Position numbers and translations under genes: made by a program. Under the pieces are notes generated by a model that saw only the letters and a program-made list of their open reading frames with translations, had not been told where the DNA came from and ran no database searches. Positions 41,934 to 52,544 of a stretch of 64,000 nucleotides of DNA are shown here, one piece after another; positions within the stretch are counted from its first letter, which is position 1, and each line of letters begins with the position of its first letter. This DNA comes from Girardinichthys multiradiatus (taxonomy: Eukaryota; Chordata; Actinopteri; Cyprinodontiformes; Goodeidae), in NCBI RefSeq assembly GCF_021462225.1, contig NC_061817.1, forward strand, positions 248,001-312,000, in the 5' to 3' direction.

Positions 41934-42713
41934 CATGGTGTGTTCACACCGAAAGCGGATTCTGCGAATTTTTTGCGTCATTTGTGTGCTGTTGCTCACT
42001 GGACATTTCGCATGCAATCCGCGTGACCAAATGTCAACAAATGGCAACGCTTCGCCGCGTTATCAAATAGGAGGAGTTTCTATCTGCTGCTTGCTGGTTT
42101 CAACTGAACATGGCGGACATGGATTTCACGGATAATCACGGTGTTTTACCTGTGGAGAGGTGAAAAACGCCGCCGACATCAACGTCCCTGGGTTCACCAG
42201 ATTCTTCAGGGACGGGAATAGTTCGGAGAGTACTGCCACCTACTCCAGGAGCTGCGTCTGGATGACGGTCGATTTCAGCGGTACTTCCGTCTATCCAGGA
42301 CCCAGTTCGAAGACCTGCAGTCTTTGTTGGGAGACAAATCGGCCTCCGGGACACCAACTACCGGCGCTGTATCCCCGCTGCTGAACGCCTGTCCATCTGT
42401 CTTTGGTGAGTAAATAAATCTCAGCTAGTTAGTTGAGTCATACAACTCTGGCTTACCACACACCGCCACTATGATATGGTCTTCCATCTTCACTGACAAC
42501 CGCTTCTTCTCCGCTGCGGTCCTTCACCCTACGTCACAGCCACATCCAGTCCCTGACTTGTTGACGCGATTCGCACCGCATCCTTCGTCTCCTTTCGCAC
42601 CGCGTCTTTCATCTCCTTCGCACCGCTCCGCTCCTGAACGCGCCTCTACATAGGGATAACATAAATCGGCCGCTCCTATCGCAGAATCTGCGTTCGGTGC
42701 AAACGCACCATAA
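41934..42713 (+). mobile_element. PIF/Harbinger-like non-autonomous element
   Basis: Ends are inverted: ATGGTGTGTTCACACCGAA on the left and the complement of ATGGTGCGTTTGCACCGAA on the right. It is bordered by GAAGCTCT on both sides (41926-41933 and 42714-42721). The interior keeps a transposase N-terminal fragment. The repeat copy at 55.6 kb has a single GAAGCTCT, the empty site. Confidence 0.8.
42228..42394 (+). pseudogene. HARBI1/PIF-type transposase fragment
   Basis: The read EYCHLLQELRLDDGRFQRYF followed by RLSRTQFEDLQSLLG matches the N-terminal part of PIF/Harbinger nucleases. A short piece in another frame (NYRRC-PAAERLSICL) is the next conserved block. The nuclease core is absent. 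Confidence 0.65.
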
Positions 42714-42725
42714 GAAGCTCTAACT

Positions 42726-42770
42726 AGGTTTATTAGTGTGAATGCAGTAGGCATTCACACTAATAAACCT
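42726..42770. repeat. Perfect 20-bp inverted repeat
   Basis: Arms AGGTTTATTAGTGTGAATGC (42726-42745) and its exact complement (42751-42770) with a 5-base spacer AGTAG. It starts where the match to the 55.6-kb repeat ends. Confidence 0.9.
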
Positions 42771-42943
42771 TGTTAACTACTTCTGCATACTTTCATCTAG
42801 AAACACCATTCAACTTTTAAAATGCTTTCACAACCTTCTGTTATTACTGTTTAATTCAGCTTTTTGATATATTTTACAGTTTTTCTACAATTTTGATTCA
42901 AACTTTATAACAATTTTTTTTCAGATTTTAAGTTTTATAGAAA

Positions 42944-44890
42944 ATAGTTGCTAATTAAATGTGTGAGCATTTATACTGCAATGACCTGTTTGAAGAGTTT
43001 CAGTCAGGTTTCAGAGCTCATCATAGCACTGAAACAGCTCTGCTGAAAGTCACTAATGATATTCTTATGGCCTCAGATAATGGACTTGTGTCTGTTCTGG
43101 TTCTGTTAGATCTCAGTGCTGCATTTGATCCAGTCGACCATAATATTCTCTTAGAAAGGCTGGAATATGCTGTAGGGATCAGGGGAACAGCGCTAAGCTG
43201 GTTTAAGTCTTATCTGTCTGACAGATTCCAGTTTGTTCATGTAAATGATAAATCATCTTTAAACTCCAGGGTTAATTATGGAGTACCACAGGGTTCAGTA
43301 CTTGGGCCAATTCTCTTTACTATATATATGCTTCCAATAGGTCAAATTATCAGGCAGCATAGGATACATTTTCACTGTTACGCTGATGATACTCAGCTTT
43401 ACTTATCCATAAATCCTGATGAACCCAACCAGTTAAATAGACTACAAGCATGTCTTGAAGATATAAAAACTTGAATGACGTTAAATGTTTTGCTTCTAAA
43501 TTCAGACAAGACAGAAGTTGAGGTCTTTGGACCGGAGTCTTTAAAAAAGAAACTGCTTAGTCAATCACTTAACCTGGATGGCATTAAATTGAACTCCGAT
43601 AATAAAGTAAAAAACCTTGGTGTTATTTTTGACCAGGACATGTCATTTAAATCCTATATTAAACAGGTTTCTAGGATTTCCTTCTTTCACCTCCGGAACA
43701 TTGCAGATCCTTTAGTTATCAGGCTCCTCTCCTGTGGAACCAGCTCCCAGCTTTAGTCCGTGAGGCAGACACCCTGTCTACTTTTAAGGCTAGGCTTAAA
43801 ACTTTCCTTTTTGATAAAGCTTATAATTAGAGTGGCTTAGTTTATCAGAGAGGGAGGAAGGCTCCCTCCCTGTTGGTTGGAGTAAGGGGGAGTCAGGTTT
43901 AGCCTAAACCGGCTCAGTTATGGTTGAGGTGCAAACACACCCTCCATTTCTGCTACCTGTATGACTCCTTCTCTTTTCCAATGGTTATAATCAGTCTGAC
44001 AGAGAAAGGTATCCCCAATCATTGTAGTTTTTAGTATAACAATGACCATCAAAGGGACCCTATGTGGGGCGCCTTGTGACGACATTGTTGTAAATAAGCG
44101 CCGTTTAACTAAACCATCTGAACTGAAACTATCTGTGTAGTTATGCTGCTATAGGCTTAGGCTGCTGGAGGACATAATGACCACTTTCACCCTCTTCGCT
44201 ACATTCTCACACTACTCTCCAATTTTGCATTATTTGCTGTTATTTCAGCTTTTAACTTTGTTCTCTCTTTTCTCTTCCTAGAAGCTACACCTGGCCTGGC
44301 TCTGTGTCTACCTGTGACACCTTTCTGGAGAGGGGCATCGTCCGAGCTTCTGCTGGCAACAACTTAATGCTCACCTTCTACAGATGATCCACATGGCCCT
44401 GTCTTTTAGTGTTTAACCCTTTCTCTCTCCTAGACATGGCTACTGACTGAGCTTCTACTGTGACTAACTCTATGTGCTCTCTTTCAGACTCTAACCTTGA
44501 AAACTGGCTCAGAGTTTATCTGTTCTTTCTTTCTAGGTGAAACAACTAAAGGAGCTACATCCATTAACATTTACTTCTCCTTCCCATAGAAAGGACTCCT
44601 GGATCAGTGCTTCTTTGTTCTCTTTGTGTCTCTGCTCTGTTCTCTCAAACCCCCAGTCGGTCGTGGCAGATGGCCGCTCACACTGAGCCTGGTTCTGGTT
44701 CTGCTGGAGGTTTCTTCCTGTTAAAAGGGAGTTTTTCCTCTCCACTGTCACTACATGCATGCTCAGTATGAGGGATTGCTGCAAAGTCAACGCCAGTGAT
44801 TGTCCACTGTCTCTACATGCTCATCCAGGAGGAGTGAATGCTGCAAGTCACTGACTGGATGCAATCTGCTGGGTTTCCTTAGATAACTCT
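42944..44890 (+). mobile_element. L2-like LINE, copy 3 (5' truncated, internal deletion)
   Basis: Begins within RT at text shared with copy 2 position 23290, runs through YADD and is then deleted from HLRNIA (about 43710) to the end of the coding region. It continues in the long 3' untranslated region, which matches copy 1 (11.5-12.7 kb, inverted). Confidence 0.85.
42959..43756 (+). pseudogene. L2-like RT fragment
   Basis: Reads FRAHHSTETALLKVTND, LLDLSAAFDPVDH, YGVPQGSVLGPILF and CYADDTQLYLS. A TGA at 43472-43474 replaces the Trp of IKTW in copy 2. The frame continues (VLLLNSDKTEVEVFG, LGVIFDQDMSFKSYI) and ends at 43756 after the deletion junction. Confidence 0.85.
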
Positions 44891-44894
44891 GACT

Positions 44895-45310
44895 GCAGAG
44901 AGAGAGGTATCCCAATCCTTGTGGTTTTTAGTATAACAATGACCATCAGTGGGACCCTTTGTGGGGTTCCTTGAGACGACATTGTTGTAAATAAGCGCCG
45001 TTTAACTAAATAATCTGAACTGAAACTATGTGTAGTTATGCTGCTATAGGCTTAGGCTGCTGGAGGACATAACGACCACTTTCACCCTCTTTGCTATATT
45101 CTTATACTACTCTCCAATTTTGCAATATTTGCTGTTATTTCAGTTTTTAACTTTATGTTCTCTCTTTTCTCTTTCTAGAAGCTACACCTGGTCTGACTCT
45201 GTGTCTACCTGTGACACCGTCCTGGAGGAGGACATTGTCGAAGCTTCTGCTGGCAACAACTTAATGCTCACCTTCTACCAATGATTCACTTGGCCCTGTC
45301 TTTCAGTGTT
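44895..45310 (+). repeat. Second copy of the L2-like 3' untranslated region
   Basis: Matches 43998-44415 with moderate divergence (e.g. ATTGTTGTAAATAAGCGCCG at both), in the same orientation and directly after copy 3. Confidence 0.85.
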
Positions 45311-45640
45311 TAGCCCTTATAGTTTTCGAGTTATTAGACGTTGTTCAAGATCATGTTTAGGCAGTTTGTCTTTCACAGTTTTTTCATTTCACTTAGTGTT
45401 GTGCCTTTAATATTATATTTTCAGCAAAAACGTGTTAATATTCCCGTTCCCCTGTCCGTTCTGAGAAAAACGGTCCAAGAATGACGTCGATAGCCCTTAC
45501 GGTTTCCGAGTTATGGGCGGTAGTTCGGGAGCATGCGCCTCCATGTTAAAAGCCCAGGCCAGGGGGAGACAATAGTGAGGTGCTGCATTAGAAATGCTGC
45601 AGGTGTCAAGTTACACTGACACTCTTTGCTGATTGGCTGA
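45311..45640. repeat. Dispersed repeat text with two related blocks
   Basis: CCCTTATAGTTTTCGAGTTAT (45315) and CCCTTACGGTTTCCGAGTTAT (45495) are imperfect copies in a GC-richer stretch; no coding sequence. Confidence 0.5.
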
Positions 45641-45750
45641 TTCATTCCTCACTGTTCTATTTATAGCTCTCTGTATCTCCTACGGTCTATGTCTGTATGT
45701 GACTCTGCCTTTCTTCTGCCTCTCTTGTCTCCATGTCTCCTACTCAGACA

Positions 45751-45800
45751 CACACAAGAGCCCTGACACACACGCACACACACATACACACACACACATC
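45751..45800 (+). repeat. (CA)n microsatellite
   Basis: CACACACACGCACACACACA-type run with few interruptions. Confidence 0.9.
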
Positions 45801-46029
45801 CATGGATTAATATCTTTTTGAGGACTTTGCATTGACTTTCATTTTCATTCGTTTCTATGGCCTAAACCTGACCCGACCCTTAACCTTTGATCATCTTCAT
45901 AGAAGGGAACTACATAGCGGCCATTTTGTGTTGAGTACTTAAACAGTATGTACTGCTGCTCTAACAGCTGGACAACAGTGATTAAATTTAAAAGGCAATT
46001 TCATAGACTTTTGCATATACGCTGTTAGC

Positions 46030-46590
46030 GCATCAGAACCAGACACAAACTCCATCAGAACCTTGTCCAAAATCCATCAGAATCAGATGGAAACTCTATC
46101 AGAACCAGGAAATAACATCCATTAGAACCAGAAATAAATCTCTATCAGAACCTGGTACAAATCTTCATCAGAACCATGTACAAACCTCCATCTGAAGCAG
46201 GTCCACAGTCTATCAGAACCAGGTCAAACCTATCACAACCAGTAAGAAAACTCCACCAAAACCAGGTCCAAATTTCCTTCCGACTCAGGAGGACCCTTCT
46301 ATCAGAACCAGGTCCACCATTCATCTGAACCAGACCCAAACTCCATCAGAACCAAGAAGAATTCATCAGAACCAGTTAGGAACCCTCCATCAGAACCAAG
46401 AAGAATTCCCCATCAGGACTAGTTAAGAACCCACTATTAGAACCAGGTCCAAACTCTATCAGAACCAGAAAGAAACCTCCATCAGAACCAGGTCCAACAT
46501 CCATCCGAACCTGGAACGAATCTCCATAAGAACCACACCCAAACTCCATCAGAACCAGGATGAATTCTCCATCAGGACCAGTTAGGGAAA
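46030..46590 (+). repeat. Minisatellite, about 24 units of 22-23 bp
   Basis: Units follow the pattern CATCAGAACCAGRWMSAAACTC, with frequent single changes and one longer unit near 46262-46302. Because unit length varies, long minus-strand frames through it (GPDGEFFLVLMEFGPGS-like) are only compositional. Confidence 0.92.
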
Positions 46591-48329
46591 CCAATTTTAT
46601 TACAATTTTTTCAGATTTTCAGTTTTATTATGTAATCCAATGATGGAATTTTCTTGTTGCTAGAGTGTACACTAGGTATTTGAATAACCTGAGAAAGTAC
46701 GAACAAACTCCCCTCACTCGCTCAATTTTCACTCTACTTATACAAATTATATATCAAAACGTAGGATGCTCTTTTGCGATTAAGAAAATATCACCCTCAT
46801 TGACGTGGGACTAACAGTTTTACAGCAACACGTCCCAAATCTATGGAGGACCGATCCTGACAAAATTAAAAATAAAAGCAGAAATATATATATATTGTTT
46901 TTCCTTTTCCTTTGAAATGCATTTCATCAAGAAATGTATATATTTTCTTTTTCCTTTTCGTTACACATGCCTTTGTTCTTTTTACATTTCCTCGTCTCGT
47001 CTTTTTCCTTTACCGTATGCATTCTCCTTCATTATGCAAATGAGGAGGGCTGCCTTCTTCTCTCCAGCTCCTCTACTATTGGTCAATAAACAGGAAGGAG
47101 GAGGATCCATGTGCAGGACGAGGGTGTGTCCCAATTCAGGGGCTGGATCCTTCCAAGTCCGTACTTGTGGGCCGATTACGTCACAGCACGGCGCGGAAGG
47201 TCTGTCAAATGCGGCCGACAAATGTGTTGTTCTTTTAACCGATTTGAAGGATGGGTTGTGAGTATCCTTCGCGGTCCATCTTCTCCCATGATTCATTGCG
47301 GGTCGAAGCGGTTTGGTAAAGCAGGGGCGGCCATGGTGGACCACAGTGGCAAAAGCTGTGAGTAAACTGTGAAAAATTACACTTTCTGTGACACAAATGA
47401 ACTTTTACAATGTTATTAGTGCGGGAATATAACTGTGTAGACATGAAAAATCTCCTTGATTTATCAAAACATTGCTTAATTTCAAACGTGCTCCGATGTG
47501 TTCGGAGTTTTCCGATCCCGCCGTAGTAACTGCCGGTTTGCCTCGCCAGCAAGCTAACCCCGGAGAGATCTGACCGGACTTTTCAGCACTGAGCTCCCGC
47601 TGGCAGTCTTCACAGTCAACGTTAAACACAAGTGATTTCTAACAGTTTGTGTTAGTATTATTTTAATGTATTGTGTCATTTGTTCATGTAAGTCAATTTG
47701 ACATTACTGGTGATATTAAAGTTAACCTGAATAAATGGACAATTTTATGTAATCTTACCGTATCGCTGAAGATTGTGATTGAGAATAAATAAGCTTTTAA
47801 ATATTCATTTTTGATGAAGAAATATGCTATATGTGTTTTTAAAAGTATATTTATAATTCAACTAACATTATAATTCGTGATTCCAGGTACAGCTGAAGAG
47901 AAATACACTTTCAAATGCATCAAGTCTCAGTAAAGAAGTGAAAAGTTTGAAAGAGCTTGTTTTAGGCATTTCCATAGAAATATTTTAATATGTTCTGCAA
48001 ATTAAGACAAATGTAAAATTAAAAAAGGCTTTTTTTTACACCGATATTAAGCAAGATGTTTTTATTTGTTGTTTTTATTGTTTAGGGACAAAGGAGCAGA
48101 CGGGCCAGTTTATTAAGCTCAGGGGTGAGAATGACCACCTTTTTACTGGAGCTAAAAACTCAGCCACTGTGGCTTGTAGTCAGGTTCTGTCCAGTTTCAA
48201 AAACTCCTATCTTTCTAACTTTCATAAATATCCATCCAGTGATTAACATACTTCTTTTGGTTTTCCCTCTTTCCTTTTGCTTGTTTAGGACAATTCTGGA
48301 GAAGATGGGCCAACAGGTGTCTTAACGAC
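46591..48329. other. No gene recognised
   Basis: Around 47110-47370 the sequence is GC-rich (GTGTGTCCCAATTCAGGGGC; GCCATGGTGGACCACAGTGG) and might be the end of an unassigned DNA transposon or a promoter-like island. The rest is A/T-rich without recognisable coding. Confidence 0.4.
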
Positions 48330-48610
48330 CTCAAACAGGTGCTTCTAATTTAGAATAAGTGGAGTGGAGGTGGACTTTTTAGAGGCGGACTAACAGGTCT
48401 TTGAGGGCCAGACTTTTTGCTGATTGACAGGTGTTAAAATACTTATTTGCAGTAGTAACAGACAAATAAATTATTAAAAAATCATAGTTTTTTTTTTTAA
48501 GATTAGGTCTCTCACAGTGGACGTGCACCTAAGATGAAAGTTTCAGACCCCTCCATGATTTCTAAGTTGGAGAACCTGCAAAGTCGCAGGGTGTTCAAAT
48601 ACTTATTTTC
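48330..48610 (-). mobile_element. Tc1-like terminal fragment (family of 24573-26144)
   Basis: The reverse complement corresponds to about 24580-24880 of the intronic Tc1 (phrases TGTTCAAATACTTATTT, GTGCACCTAAGATGAAAG, GACAGGTGTTAAAATAC). The outermost bases (TCACTG) are missing, and the next Tc1 begins a few bases later. Confidence 0.82.
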
Positions 48611-48617
48611 ATATATA

Positions 48618-50179
48618 TACTACTCAAAAAAATAAAGGCAACACACAAATAACACATCCAAGATCTGAATGAATGAAATATTCTCATTGAATACTTTGTT
48701 CTGTACAAAGTTGAAAATGCTGACAACAAAATCCCACAAAAATCATCAATGGAAATCAAATTTATGAACCAATAGAGGCCTGGATTTGGAGTCACACACA
48801 AAATTAAAGTGTAAAAACTCACTAGAGGCTGATCCAACTTTGATGTAATGTCCTTAAAACAAGTCAAAATGAGGCTCAGTATTGTGTGTGACCTCCACGT
48901 GCCTGTACGACCTCCCTACAATGCCTGGTCATGCTCCTGATGAGACAGCGGATGGTCTCCTGGGGGATTTCTTCCCAGACCTGGACTAAAGCATCCGCCA
49001 ACTCCTGGACAGTCTGTGGTGCAACGAGACGTTGGTGGATGGAGCGAGACATTATGTCCCAGATGTGCTCAATCAGATTCAGGTCTGGGGAACGGGCGGG
49101 CCAGTCCATAGCTTCAATGTCTTCATCTTGCAGGAACTGCTGACACACTCCAGCCACATGAGGTCTAGCATTGTCCTGCATTAGGAGGAACCCAGGGCCA
49201 ACCGCAGCAGCATATGGTCTCACAAGGGGTCTAAGGATCTCATCTCGGTACCTAATGGCAGTCAGGCTATCTCTGGTGAGCACATGGAAGGCCGTGCGAC
49301 CCTCCAAAGAAATGCCACCCCACACCATTACTGACCCACTGCCAAACCGGTCATGCTGAAGGATGTTGCAGGCAGCAGATCGCTCTCCACGGCGTCTCCA
49401 GACTCTGTCACGTCTGTCACATGTGCTCAGTGTGAACCTGCTTTCATCTGTGAAGAGCACAGGGCGCCAGTGGCGAATTTGCCAATCCTGGTGTTCTCTG
49501 GCAAATGCCAAGCGTCCTGCACAGTGTTGGGCTGTGAGCACAGACCCCATTTGTGGACGTCAGGCCCTCATACCATCATCGTGGAATCGGTTTCTAACCG
49601 TTTGTGCAGACACATGCACATTTGTGGCCTGCTGGAGGTCATTTTGCAGGGCTCTGGCAGTGCTCCTCCTGTTCCTCCTTGCACAAAGGCAAAGGTAGCG
49701 GTCCTGCTGCTGGGTTGTTGCCCTTCTACGGCCTCCTCCACAACTCCTGGTGTACTGGCCTGTCTCCTGGTAGCGTCTCCAGGCTCTGGATACTATGCTG
49801 ACAGACACAGCAAACCTTCTTGCCACAGCTCACATTGATGTGCCATCGTGGATGAGCTGCACTACCTGAGCCACTTGTGTGGGTTGTAGAGTCCGTCTCA
49901 TGCTACCACGAGTGTCAAAGGACCACCAACATTCAAAAGTGACCAAAACATCAGCCAGAAAGCATCGGTACTGAGAAGTGGTCTGTGGTCCCCACCTGCA
50001 GAACCACTCCTGTATTGAGTGTCTTGCTAATCGCCAAAGATTTCCTCCTGTTGTCTTTTCCATTTGAACAACAGCATGAGAAATTTATTGTCAATCAGTG
50101 TTGCTGCCTAAGTGGACAGTTTGATTTCACTGAAGTTTGATTTACTTGGAGTTATATTGTGTTGTTTAAGTGCTCCCTT

Positions 50180-50187
<8 letters not shown>
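48618..50187 (-). mobile_element. Tc1-like transposon (third family), near complete
   Basis: The left end has ACTACTCAAAAAAATAAAGG; the right end near 50187 has the related inverted text (AGTGCTCCCTTTATTTTATA) before a TA microsatellite. The transposase spans the interior on the minus strand. A truncated relative is at 34853-35456. Confidence 0.85.
48876..49901 (-). pseudogene. Tc1-like transposase with two in-frame stops only
   Basis: From Met 49901 to the end at 48876 is one frame of 342 codons interrupted only by TGA at 49830-49832 (Gln in the related copy at 35.1 kb) and TGA at 49560-49562 (where Arg is expected). The paired DNA-binding domains ([40 protein letters not shown]) and the catalytic triad (LFTDESRF, LMQDNARPH, SPDLNLIEHIWD) are present. 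The C-terminal open piece alone is 224 residues. Confidence 0.88.

Positions 50188-50235
<48 letters not shown>
50187..50235. repeat. (TA)n microsatellite
   Basis: About 24 TA units between two Tc1 elements, each of which would have used TA as target. Confidence 0.95.
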
Positions 50236-50238
<3 letters not shown>

Positions 50239-50462
50239 GGGGTTGGACAATGAAACTGAAACACCTGTCATTTAGTGTGGGAGGTTTCATGTCTAAACTG
50301 GACCAGCCTGGTAGCCAGTCTTCATTGATTGCACATTGCACCAGTAAGAGCAGAGTGTGAAGGTTCAATTAGCAGGGTAAGAGCACAGTTTTGCTCAAAA
50401 TATTGAAATGCACACAACATTATGGGTGACATACCAGAGTTCAAAAGAGGACAAATTGTTGG
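50236..50462 (+). mobile_element. Tc1-like transposon 5' end (family of 1-659)
   Basis: Starts CAGGGGTTGGACAATGAAAC, the inverted counterpart of the end at 605-659. It runs to ...AGAGGACAAATTGTTGG and is then interrupted by the retroviral LTR beginning at 50463, inside the early transposase region. Confidence 0.85.
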
Positions 50463-50886
50463 TGCTGTCTCTGTGTAGTCAGGAACACTTCTGTTTTTCT
50501 CTCCCCTGCACCGTTCTTTTATTGAACACGCACATACTACAGGAAATATACATTTTACATTTGTTGTGCAGCCCTTCTCAGTTTTCTCACACATTTTTTT
50601 GCTGAAGGTCAGTTTCCCACACGTCTTCAGGAATCTTCAGTGAGAGGAGTAAAATGCCTCCCTAATATACTGCCGGCTTCTCACGATACAGACAGAAAAC
50701 ACCTGCAAGCTTTAACCTTGAATAATAAACACTCATTGTGTGACCACAATAGAAGCTACTGTTTAAGGATTTTTCTAACTCTCAAAAGCATAACTAAAAA
50801 CTCCTAATAATAATCAATCCATAAGCAGCAAATCCCAAATATATCTTAGCATTAGCTACTAATGATAAGGCTTTTATATTTCCACA
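50463..50886 (-). repeat. Retroviral LTR (copy 2)
   Basis: 424 bases, same boundaries (TG...CA), AATAAA (plus-strand 50518-50523) and polypurine tract as copy 1. It starts directly within the Tc1 fragment. Confidence 0.87.
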
Positions 50887-51012
50887 ATTCCCCCTTTTGA
50901 AGTCTGTTAAGACTTCACTAAAAGAATACAAAAAGTAAACGTCTATACCAGAAGCCTAAGCACAGCGGACTTGAATCAAATTCTCAACACCCCTTCAGGC
51001 TCCTCGTCGTCA

Positions 51013-52262
51013 TCAGGGATAGCCAACAAAGGCATCATATGAGGGTGTGGTTGCCTTGCCTTCAATAGTTGCAGTAATAAAGCGCACAATCAAAGATCTA
51101 ATACATGGTACACAACAACATCCACACGTCACCATAATAGCAACAAAAACAGCAATGGATATAAACAATGACATAATTAACCCTTTCCAGTGTCCAAACA
51201 TACCAGTCATCCAGTCTTCGAACGGATTGTCTATTCCTGAGTGCTCATGCATAGTGGTTGAAAGTGTTTTTAACCCTTCTAAAGCTTTTGAGATGGAACC
51301 TTCAGGGGCGGTATTATTGGGTATGAAAGTACAACACATATCACCAAACATTGCACATACACCCCCTTTTCTGCTAGAAGCATATCCAATGCCATTCGGT
51401 TTTGCCCAGCCATGAGGGAGGTTGGTGCCAATTGTTCGGACAGGCCTTCTACTGCATCCCTTGTTAAGTTAGCTAGACGTAAAACATTGTAATGGATGTA
51501 GTTGATGCGGTCTACGTTTTTATTTGGGGTCACCGGAAAAAAGGCTGCAATTATTGGGATATTTTCAAAACCTACTGAGATTTGATCCGCAATTTTATAT
51601 TCATTTGGCACTCCCCGAGGTACTCCTATGGCATCAATGTAAGTGGGTGAGTCTTTGCTTAAGTCAAAGATGTTTGCGCTCCGTTTTATGATATGTCTAC
51701 GCCTTCTCCTAGTTAAAGCTGTGCTTTGGGCGTGTGTTGAAGGAAGATACTTAAGGTCTTTTCCTAACAAGAGGAGAGGTGCCTGCAACCTAACCATGGC
51801 ATACACTCCAATAGTATTATTTTGGATCCTAGTCAGAAGGCGGTGTCCTCCACAATAATAATAAAGTCCTGATCTTGCCCAAGGACCTATCACTGAGCCT
51901 GACACAGTGGAGTTGCACCAATCGTGAGGAATTTCCTCAACATTCACCTGCGGGGTTTTGGAAGTGAAGTTAAAACAAGTGTATGTGCCATTTCTCCGTA
52001 GAGGGGTAAAAGGGCCAGCCCTGGTTTTGTTGGCAATGGGTGGAGCGCTGCGTTTTGATACTTTATTGTCTGGATGACTGGAGCATGCTTGGAAAGGCAG
52101 TTCAAAGAACAATCCGAAAATCAATGTGACAATGAAAAATGCTAAAACACCTATACCTACCATGACCCAACCCTTAAGGGGCCTGGGTCCTAGATTTTCA
52201 CCTCCCATTCTTTTTGAAGGTACCTGCAAAGGAAGATGAGGATTAACAATATGGTGAAACAC
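51013..52262 (-). pseudogene. Retroviral env, shortened surface part and frameshift
   Basis: One 327-codon frame from 52262 has a leader or signal anchor (LAFFIVTLIFGLFFELPF), then jumps from CSSHPD to a region near the C-terminal third of the surface subunit, so about 250 codons present in copy 1 are missing. It keeps the basic cleavage site (TRRRRRHI) and QNRMALDMLLAEKG. The same frameshift as in copy 1 (near 51365) separates it from the transmembrane subunit (51013-51351) with C-X6-CC, the membrane anchor and Cys-rich tail. Not expected to make a working glycoprotein. Confidence 0.87.
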
Positions 52263-52544
52263 AAAAGACCTTTTTATTATTTTTTTTTTTAAAGTTCAGA
52301 GTGTTCAGTTCAGTTCTCGGTGGGAGAGCAGCTACGACCACCAGTGAAAGAGAGGAAAGCTCGATCACATCCGCCTCTTCTGTGTGATGTCCTGGTCTTC
52401 ATTCACAGGTGTAGACTGACCTGGAGCTAAGTGGTCTCACCAGGGGATTATTCTGCCCCTATTGGTGGGACCACTGATCTGAAGGTGCACCTAAGGTGTA
52501 GACTAACCTTTAGGTGTAAACGAACGCTTTCTCACCCTAGGGGA

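Noticed and set aside
46030..46594. CRISPR-like array or repetitive protein gene
   Set aside because: Direct 22-23 base units adjoin without unique spacers, and unit length varies so frames are not kept. This is a eukaryotic minisatellite.
47111..47365. Gene or CpG-island promoter around 47.1-47.4 kb
   Set aside because: Open frames exist on both strands, but none has recognisable motifs. The text GTGTCCCAATTCAGGGGC looks more like a transposon terminus, and evidence is too weak either way.
51013..52262. Captured, functional env gene (syncytin- or percomORF-like)
   Set aside because: The surface part is largely deleted, a frameshift separates the two subunits, and the neighbouring provirus has the same shift. 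Nothing suggests conservation.
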